Assembly: GCF_016861695.1 (NCBI RefSeq)
Contig: NZ_BOLP01000006.1
Coordinates: 1 to 64,000, forward strand
Source: Levilactobacillus andaensis
GTDB taxonomy: Bacteria; Bacillota; Bacilli; Lactobacillales; Lactobacillaceae
Reading direction: 5' to 3'
Length of the DNA stretch: 64,000 nucleotides
Part shown: positions 58,394-64,000 of the stretch, one piece after another
Layout: every line of letters begins with the position of its first letter
Numbering within the stretch: the first letter of the stretch is position 1
Position numbers and translations under genes: made by a program
The notes under the pieces: model-generated
The model's database searches: none
The model's input: the letters and a program-made list of their open reading frames with translations, nothing else
Told to the model about the DNA's origin: nothing

Positions 58394-59491
58394 TTACCAA
58401 CCTAATGTATTTCCAACTAACACCTCTGGCTGGTGATTGCTCAACAAGTACGCCTTGCCATCGGTCCCAAATGACAGCCCCTCAAACTCACGCTTGGAGG
58501 CAAAGTGCGTCCACTTCACATCCCCACTGGTCAGGCTGCCGTTGCCGGCCAACTTGCTAGCAGGAAGACTGGCGATCGACCCATCGGCAACCAAGTAAAG
58601 ACAGTCGTTGTTAGGGTTGTACGCCATACTTTGAACACAGGTGCCCGGGCCGTGCTGCAGGACCTGACTGGTCAGATGGAAGTGCACATGCCGGCGCCCA
58701 ATATGCCCACGATACAGGTAGACCTCAGTTGCATTAGGCCGCGTCCAGAAATAGGCATTGCCTTGGCGGTCAAAGGCCAATACATGGCCCCCAGGAACGG
58801 CTAAGCTCTTGGACTTCAAGCGAAAATGAATCAAGCGAACCGGCTGCAAACTGCTAGGGTTTAGCTGTTGGATGACCCCGGCTTGACTGACGGGAACTCG
58901 TGGTGCGGACTCGCGGTCCTGCCACATGTACAGCTGATGGTCCTTCCAGTTATAAGCTAACGATTGCCCATGACCGGTAGTAAATGCCGGACCAACCTTA
59001 ATCGCAGCCCGAATCGCCTTGGTTCTAGCTGTAATAGGCGTTTTTGCCCGGTAGATACTTTGAATCTGCTGCGGGGTTACCTTTAAACCGGTCAATTTCG
59101 CCATGTCGAACCGAACCAGTCGCCCGCGATTATACCAAGCTGTTGGGCAGTAGACCACATAGAGGTACTGACCCACGACCGCCATACTCTGCGGGTCGCC
59201 CCAAGCCTGGTGTTGATAGCCAGGAATGGGCAATAAGTATTTCGTGGTGAACGTGACTGGGCTCCCCTGATCACTGGTAATGGTATTGATTCCACTTGGA
59301 TTGGCCGCCGATGCATAACTGCTTGGCACTGGCACAAAGTGAACCTGACTGTCATTTAACGGTCGCCGGCTTGACGTGGTCAATGCCGTCTTAGTCTGAT
59401 CGACCATCGTAATGGCATGTGCCGGTACCAACGACGTCATCCCCAGCCCCACACTGAGAAGTAACGCCCCCATAACTGCTAACTTTCGCAT
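58394..59491 (-). CDS. Secreted protein of unknown function, paralogue 1
   Basis: The 365-residue exported protein has a signal peptide (cleavage near AHA-I, residue 26). The mature part repeats short strand-like blocks (YLYVVYCPTAWYNRGRLVRFD, GHGQSLAYNWKDHQLYMWQD, GGHVLAFDRQGNAYFW, CVQSMAYNPNNDCLYLVADGS, EFEGLSFGTDGKAYLLSN), as in beta-propellers. It is a clear paralogue of the next upstream protein on the same strand, sharing most of these blocks. GGGGGG precedes ATG. No enzyme motif is evident; ligand binding at the cell surface is possible. Confidence 0.82.
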   Translation of the reverse strand: MRKLAVMGALLLSVGLGMTSLVPAHAITMVDQTKTALTTSSRRPLNDSQVHFVPVPSSYASAANPSGINTITSDQGSPVTFTTKYLLPIPGYQHQAWGDPQSMAVVGQYLYVVYCPTAWYNRGRLVRFDMAKLTGLKVTPQQIQSIYRAKTPITARTKAIRAAIKVGPAFTTGHGQSLAYNWKDHQLYMWQDRESAPRVPVSQAGVIQQLNPSSLQPVRLIHFRLKSKSLAVPGGHVLAFDRQGNAYFWTRPNATEVYLYRGHIGRRHVHFHLTSQVLQHGPGTCVQSMAYNPNNDCLYLVADGSIASLPASKLAGNGSLTSGDVKWTHFASKREFEGLSFGTDGKAYLLSNHQPEVLVGNTLGW

Positions 59492-59575
59492 AATCCCTAC
59501 CCCCCAATCTTTTCAGCTAGTCTATCACTAGCCCCATCAATTGAGGAGTAAAGCTCATCTTTTTACGTTTTGAAC

Positions 59576-60658
59576 TTACCAACTGACGCGATTGCCCCGC
59601 AAGATTTCTGGGTCATGATTGGTCAGTAAATAGCCATGACCACTAGTCGTAAACGCTAACCCTTCAAACTCCCGCCGTGAAGCGAAACGCGTCCAACGAA
59701 CCTGCTTAGCGGTCAGGTGGCCCCGGCCAACTAATTTCTGAATTGGCAAGCTGGCAATCGACCCATCGGCAACCAGATACAGGCGATTATTGTGTGGATT
59801 TACTGCGATCCCCTGCACGTGGGTCCCAGGTCCCCGCCGCAAGACCTGATGGGTCAAACGAAAGGAGACCTTGTGTCGTGAGATTCGCCCCTGATAAATA
59901 TTGGCGCGGTACCCGGACGGATTCGACCAGAAGTAGGCACGACCAGCTTTATCAAAAGCTAATACGTGGCCGCCAGGAACGGCGTAGTGGCCGCGCCGCA
60001 AGCGGAAACGAATCTGATAGGCTGGTTTTAGAGTGCGTGCACTAATCTGTTGAATATACCCATATTGATTGATGGGTACCCGTGGCTTTTTCTCCCGGTC
60101 ACACCACATGTACAGGTGATGGTTGTGCCAATTGTACGCCAAGGATTGGCCGTGACCCGTGGTAAAGACGGGGCCCACCTTGATGGCACGGCGCAACTGT
60201 TTTTCCTTGGCCGTTGCATGCTTGGCGTACGTGTGCTGAAGCTCAGTCGCCGTGGCCTTTAGCGCCGCTATTTTTTTGACATCGTAACGCACGATTCGGC
60301 CCCGGTTATGCCAAGCCGTTGGGCAGTAAACAACGTATAAATACCGGCCGGTCAGCGCCAAGCTCTGGGGATTCCCCCAGGCCTGGTGGTGATAGCCGGG
60401 TTGTGGCAATAAATATTTAGTCTTAAACGTCACGGCAGTTCCCTGTGACGACTTGATGGTGTGGGTCACCACGTGCTTGGTGTGCGCATAATGCTTCGGT
60501 GCGTGGACAAAATGAACCCGCGTATCGTTTAGCATCCGCAAGCGCCCCACTGGCTGTAATGCTGGCGCTTTTTGTTTCACCATGGCATGGGCCGGCACGC
60601 CCCCAACAAGGCCCATAAAACATGCGATGACGATTAGCCATCCGCTAACCCGCTTCAT
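59576..60658 (-). CDS. Secreted protein of unknown function, paralogue 2
   Basis: The 360-residue exported protein (signal peptide cleaved near AHA-M) parallels the 58394 protein along its whole length: YLYVVYCPTAWHNRGRIVRYD, GHGQSLAYNWHNHHLYMWCD, GGHVLAFDKAGRAYFW, HVQGIAVNPHNNRLYLVADGS and EFEGLAFTTSGHGYLLTN. It is more basic, rich in His, Arg and Lys. The tandem order with an 84-bp gap shows a gene duplication. ATG 60658 or GTG 60661 is the start, with AAGGGGG upstream. Function unknown. Confidence 0.82.
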   Translation of the reverse strand: MKRVSGWLIVIACFMGLVGGVPAHAMVKQKAPALQPVGRLRMLNDTRVHFVHAPKHYAHTKHVVTHTIKSSQGTAVTFKTKYLLPQPGYHHQAWGNPQSLALTGRYLYVVYCPTAWHNRGRIVRYDVKKIAALKATATELQHTYAKHATAKEKQLRRAIKVGPVFTTGHGQSLAYNWHNHHLYMWCDREKKPRVPINQYGYIQQISARTLKPAYQIRFRLRRGHYAVPGGHVLAFDKAGRAYFWSNPSGYRANIYQGRISRHKVSFRLTHQVLRRGPGTHVQGIAVNPHNNRLYLVADGSIASLPIQKLVGRGHLTAKQVRWTRFASRREFEGLAFTTSGHGYLLTNHDPEILRGNRVSW

Positions 60659-60787
60659 CACTAATGCATCCCCCTTAACTCAATTTTCCTGTAATTGGCA
60701 GTTACTTACCATATTAAGCGTACCACAACAAATAGCGCGCTAGCCTATTGGCCGGCGCGCTAGGTTTGTTTAATAACTAAACGTCCT

Positions 60788-61261
60788 CTAGATGACTTCG
60801 CGAGTGAATGGATCTTTAGAGATACCCTTGTCCAGAATATCCTTGCTCCATTCCTTAGCGGAGAAGAGGCTGTGGTCTCGGTAGTTCCCACAACTGTACT
60901 TGTCAGTGCCTTGAACATCTTTCCATTCCGTATCAAAAGCGATCCGGTGAAGGGCAGCCTTCAACGCCTTGGCAACTTCTTCGGTGGATTGTTCGCCCCA
61001 AGTGATCAAATGGAAACCGGTCCGGCAGCCAAATGGTGAGCAGTCAATAACGCCACTCATTTCATCACGTAAGTAGCCTGCCAGTAAATGCTCGATGGTA
61101 TGTAACCCGGCCGTTGGAATTGCGTTCGTGTTAGGTTGAACCAACCGTAAATCAAAATTTGAGATAACGTCGCCCTTAGCGCCCGTTTCCCGGGTGATCA
61201 ACCGCACGTATGGTGCCTTAACAGCTGTGTGGTCCAAAGTAAAACTTTCAACTTTTGCCAT
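60788..61261 (-). CDS. luxS: S-ribosylhomocysteine lyase, autoinducer-2 synthesis
   Basis: From ATG 61261 the protein has 157 residues, the normal LuxS length. Metal ligands His54 and His58 (LHTIEHLL) and Cys124 (KYSCGNY) and the catalytic Cys79 (PFGCRTGFH) with Glu57 are in place. It converts S-ribosylhomocysteine to homocysteine and DPD, the precursor of AI-2, in methyl-cycle recycling. GGGAG is 9 bases before ATG; the TTG start at 61270 lies too close. No pfs, cysK or metC gene adjoins it. Confidence 0.96.
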   Translation of the reverse strand: MAKVESFTLDHTAVKAPYVRLITRETGAKGDVISNFDLRLVQPNTNAIPTAGLHTIEHLLAGYLRDEMSGVIDCSPFGCRTGFHLITWGEQSTEEVAKALKAALHRIAFDTEWKDVQGTDKYSCGNYRDHSLFSAKEWSKDILDKGISKDPFTREVI

Positions 61262-61479
61262 TATTGCCAACTCCCTTTTTCAATTGTATGTAAAGTAAGT
61301 GTACGTCTTTACTTTACACCAAAAGTCCGGTCGACTGCTATTAATTTAGCGTGCTTTCACGATTGCTTAGTGAATTTGCAAACTGACCTCTAAGAAATGG
61401 TAAAAGCTAAGTTTTCCCTGCCGCCATGTCAGTCGAACGTGGGTATACTGGGTTGCGAATTAGAGGGGGAGGAGTCACT

Positions 61480-62481
61480 ATGCAAAATACACCATTACCA
61501 CCACGTCAGCACCATTTCACCGAGAAGTCCCATCGCCCTTGGCTTCGTTGGGTGCTCGTTATTTTTGGGTTGCTGCTCATCGGGGGCGGCGTTTACGGCT
61601 TCCGCGCTTGGCATGCCGCCAAAAATACATTTTCCAGGACTTACCACGCTGCAGGAGTCAAACCAAACGATACCGCATTGACCAGTGGGAAGCCCTTTGC
61701 CATTCTGCTCTTAGGTACCGACACAGGGGCCTTGGGTCGCCACGATATCGGGCGCACGGATACTATGATTGTGGCCACCATCAACCCGTCCAAACAAACG
61801 GCTAAGCTCACAAGTATTCCCCGAGACACCTTGGTCAATATCTGGGGGAGCCAGCAAGATGAAGAGAAGATCAATGCGGCCTATCCCTTGTATGGCGCCA
61901 AAGCAACCATTAAAACGGTTGAACATCTCGTCAATATTCCCATTCGTTACTATGTTCTGCTCAACATGGGCGGCCTTAAAAAAATGATCAATGCGGTTGG
62001 CGGCGTGACCGTCGATCCACTGCTGACTTTCCACTATGAGCAGGCCAACGTGACCAAAGGTGTCAAGATTCACTTGAATGGCGCCAGTGCCCTCGCCTAT
62101 TCGCGGATGCGCGATGACGATCCCCGTGGTGACTATGGACGCCAAGCTCGGCAACGACAAATTATTAAAGCTCTAGTCCTTAAGGAAGCCGGCATTGGGT
62201 CATTGGCCCGCTACCAATCCGTCTTAGATTCCCTGACTAACAATCTGCAGACTAATCTGACCTTTAACGATCTCATGTGGCTGCGGACCAAGGACGGCCA
62301 TACCAGTCGACACATCGAGTCTCAGACCTTGCAGGGTGAAAATGCGACCATTAATGGCATCGACTACCAGATTGCGCCGCAAAACGAGATTGAACAAGTT
62401 TCTAAGAGCTTACGTAACGCGCTAAACTTGTCGACAACAACTACGTTTCAAACGGACGCCATTCAACCGGCTGGATTCTAG
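61480..62481 (+). CDS. LCP (LytR-CpsA-Psr) family glycopolymer ligase
   Basis: From ATG 61480 the 333-residue protein has a cytoplasmic tail, one membrane helix (about 24-43) and an outside LCP domain (about 75-250). Key parts are LLLGTDTGALGRHDIGRTDTMIVATINP (Asp and Arg sites for the pyrophosphate and metal), SIPRDTLVNIWG and LAYSRMRDDDPRGDYGRQARQRQIIKAL. LCP enzymes attach wall teichoic acid or polysaccharide to peptidoglycan from lipid carriers. GGAGG is 7 bases before the ATG. It is monocistronic with a terminator at 62573. Confidence 0.92.
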   Translation: MQNTPLPPRQHHFTEKSHRPWLRWVLVIFGLLLIGGGVYGFRAWHAAKNTFSRTYHAAGVKPNDTALTSGKPFAILLLGTDTGALGRHDIGRTDTMIVATINPSKQTAKLTSIPRDTLVNIWGSQQDEEKINAAYPLYGAKATIKTVEHLVNIPIRYYVLLNMGGLKKMINAVGGVTVDPLLTFHYEQANVTKGVKIHLNGASALAYSRMRDDDPRGDYGRQARQRQIIKALVLKEAGIGSLARYQSVLDSLTNNLQTNLTFNDLMWLRTKDGHTSRHIESQTLQGENATINGIDYQIAPQNEIEQVSKSLRNALNLSTTTTFQTDAIQPAGF

Positions 62482-62572
62482 CAGATTGGGACTAACATTG
62501 GTTGTTAGCTCTGAGTAAAATCCATTGTCCGTTGTTACTCATTACAGTAATACCCATTTTAAAAGTGCTTGC

Positions 62573-62602
62573 GGGTCTGGGGAAAAATCCCAGGCCCTTT
62601 TG
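62573..62602 (+). terminator. Terminator of the LCP gene, family C-like hairpin
   Basis: GGGTCTGGG pairs with CCCAGGCCC around GAAAAAT, followed by TTTTG. Its sequence matches the terminal hairpin of family C, so it may be a remnant of that repeat. Confidence 0.75.
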
Positions 62603-62616
62603 AGTCTACAAAACCA

Positions 62617-63462
62617 CTACGTTTTAGGCACCAAGAAAATCATCCCCGTTCCCGGTCCAGAACCTTCCAGATCACTGTCCGCCGACAACACGCTACCTCC
62701 AATTGACCAGCCTTTAAAACTGGCCCGCTTGCTGATACCGTATCCAACCTTGGTCAAAGCCGCATTGAGAGATTCTGGGCTGGTCGGCGTTTTAGCCTTA
62801 AAAACAATACAAATAAACGTCCTCGGCGTCGCACCACTCTGCCGTAACAGATAAGCTAATTGTTCGCGACCATCTGCCGTTCGTGGGTCGTACCCCATTG
62901 CGTCTGGCCCATCGTCAATTGACAGGTAAGTATCCGCCGCGCGATACAGTTGCTGATCAAAATGGGTTCCCGGAAACAAGGTCATCACCGGAATAGCCAA
63001 AGCGTTCACTGGACTCACGTAGCCTTGACGTGTCTCCTGATGAATCGCCGTTTGAATCGACTGCAATGGCTCGGATTGCGGAATCGCCTTAGTTGTCCGT
63101 TGTGCCGGCCTCAGATACCCCCGCCAGATCCAACCACTGAGCGTGCCATCTTCACTTCTAACGTGATAGTAAATGGCCGCCTTCCCGCGATCTTTTTCGT
63201 ACAATTTTTCATGGGCGTCCGTTACCCACGTCACCGTGGGCGTCACGTCATTATTACTATACCGAATGCCCAAATGACGTGAGTATCGTGCGCCCTGCGT
63301 TGCTTTCAGGGTATGTCGTCCCATTCGCTGTCGCCAAATCAAACGAACCGACTGTGACCGCCGTGCCGAGTATTGACTGTTTGCTTGTCCCATGACGCTC
63401 TCACTACTGCCAACGATTAGTGCCAATAGTGCAAGTAAAATTCCCCGATAAAGGCCCCTCAT
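62617..63462 (-). CDS. Exported protein with SH3-like module
   Basis: The 281-residue protein has a signal sequence (LLALLALIVGSSESVMG, residues 9-25). About 40-120 is an SH3-like module that ends AIYYHVRSEDGTLSGWIWRGYLRP, like the module in the NlpC/P60 protein at 20120. The C-terminal half (LFPGTHFDQQLYRAADTYLSIDDGP, FKGWSIGGSVLSADSD) matches blocks in the gene that follows upstream (63459), so the two are paralogues. Its ATG overlaps the stop of that gene by four bases (ATGA). No catalytic motif is recognised; a wall-associated role is likely. Confidence 0.78.
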   Translation of the reverse strand: MRGLYRGILLALLALIVGSSESVMGQANSQYSARRSQSVRLIWRQRMGRHTLKATQGARYSRHLGIRYSNNDVTPTVTWVTDAHEKLYEKDRGKAAIYYHVRSEDGTLSGWIWRGYLRPAQRTTKAIPQSEPLQSIQTAIHQETRQGYVSPVNALAIPVMTLFPGTHFDQQLYRAADTYLSIDDGPDAMGYDPRTADGREQLAYLLRQSGATPRTFICIVFKAKTPTSPESLNAALTKVGYGISKRASFKGWSIGGSVLSADSDLEGSGPGTGMIFLVPKT

Positions 63463-64000
63463 TGCTGATCACCATACGCCGCCTGAAAGCTATGCAAACG
63501 CTCCGGTGAAATCAGGACGACAGCATAGTGCAAGGGGTGTTCGTCATGATCTCTGTGTGGCTCCTGATTAATGTTATGTAACTCATCCTCGTCCGTCGTC
63601 GCTGCTTCAGGAAAATCGTCCACAAAGTCGAGGCCAATCGACCATCCCTGAAGATTTTGCCGCTTGGCCGTCGTCAATCCATGTTGCGCCAACCGCTTCT
63701 CTAACCAAGCCAATCGCTTGGTCAGCGGCTGATTCCGGGTATTTTGAAAGGCCGTCCACTCATTCCCTAGATCAAAGTGACTAATGTGCTGTTTATCCAA
63801 GATTCCCTTATCCCGTAAACCGTTATCTGACGGGAAATCAACCGCCAAGCGGGACAAGCCCAAATTCAGCTTTGTTCCCGGGAAAAGTTGCCATACCGAC
63901 TTTGAGAGCTGATAGGCTGGCTCCGTTTGAATCGCCCGTGCATATGCCGCTGAATTTTTGGCCGTGTAGAGCGTTACCGGTGGCATCTTCGGTGTCCGCG
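63459..64000 (-). CDS. Exported-protein paralogue, N-terminus outside the window
   Basis: The frame is open to the window edge on the right, and the sequence before the first Met (63986) continues in frame, so the gene probably starts beyond 64000. The visible part shares VTLYTAKNS, QLFPGTKLNLGLSRLAVDFPSD and LQGWSIGLDFVDD with the downstream partner at 62617. An acidic, His-rich stretch (TTDEDELHNINQEPHRDHDEHP) precedes the C-terminal VVLISPERLHSF. It overlaps the next gene by 4 bp. Function unknown. Confidence 0.7.
   Translation of the reverse strand, partial: RTPKMPPVTLYTAKNSAAYARAIQTEPAYQLSKSVWQLFPGTKLNLGLSRLAVDFPSDNGLRDKGILDKQHISHFDLGNEWTAFQNTRNQPLTKRLAWLEKRLAQHGLTTAKRQNLQGWSIGLDFVDDFPEAATTDEDELHNINQEPHRDHDEHPLHYAVVLISPERLHSFQAAYGDQQ

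Noticed and set aside
58394-60658. Helveticin J-like bacteriocins
   Set aside because: Size, export and an EGLSF-type block suggested it, but I could not align the rest of helveticin J convincingly.

Overview
The window comes from a heterofermentative lactic acid bacterium of the Lactobacillaceae, most likely a Levilactobacillus close to L. brevis. Two proteins are near-copies, as I remember the sequences, of characterised L. brevis enzymes: the R-specific alcohol dehydrogenase (47213-47971) and maltose phosphorylase (29954-32209). An isoprimeverose-type alpha-xylosidase, KxYKxGKxW/LPXTG surface proteins, catabolite-response (cre) sites and many AGGAGG ribosome sites fit the same group. I see no rRNA, tRNA, CRISPR array, prophage or insertion sequence.

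Layout. 1-3.9 kb: a secreted protein, a YwnA/YwnB-like Rrf2 regulator and NmrA-type reductase, and an SDR. 3.9-10.4 kb: an A/T-richer, LacI-controlled cluster of sugar-acid character (2-hydroxyacid dehydrogenase, KduD-like SDR, TIM-barrel isomerase, divergent GntP-like permease, 6-phosphogluconolactonase-like propeller, LacI regulator). 10.4-20 kb: a frameshifted SDR, TauE exporter, LPXTG adhesin, cre-controlled arabinofuranosidase, aquaglyceroporin, SufT-like factor and altronate/galactarate dehydratase. 20-29 kb: NlpC/P60 hydrolase, a cysteine-less Spx paralogue behind a CIRCE-like operator, a beta-helix exoprotein, MarR, HAD phosphatase, DUF915 hydrolase, aldose epimerase and a zinc-independent S14 behind a Zur-like box. 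30-35 kb: maltose phosphorylase, maltose permease and MalR-like regulator. 36-45 kb: a two-component system, YfhO-type membrane protein, CPA2 antiporter with a structured leader, and small membrane proteins. 45-53 kb: small alarmone synthetase with MFS pump, R-alcohol dehydrogenase, TauE/DUF1634 pair, LysR, DUF915 and lone PTS EIIC. 53-58 kb: alpha-xylosidase behind a decayed XylP-like transporter, an exonuclease/HTH fusion and PadR/DUF1048. 58-64 kb: paralogous secreted proteins, luxS, an LCP ligase and exported SH3-like proteins.

The genes describe a plant-associated sugar scavenger. Arabinose (GH51), isoprimeverose/xylose (GH31), maltose (GH65 plus permease and GalM) and sugar acids are harvested under CcpA and LacI-type local control; the short-chain dehydrogenases may serve as electron sinks.

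The most unusual content is intergenic. At least four families of 90-310 bp structured repeats recur between genes. Two of them (B, a three-way junction, and C, a long double hairpin ending in a terminator-like stem) show paired base changes between copies that preserve the stems, and one copy is nested inside another family. I know of no description of these families and consider them the best candidate for an undescribed system here.
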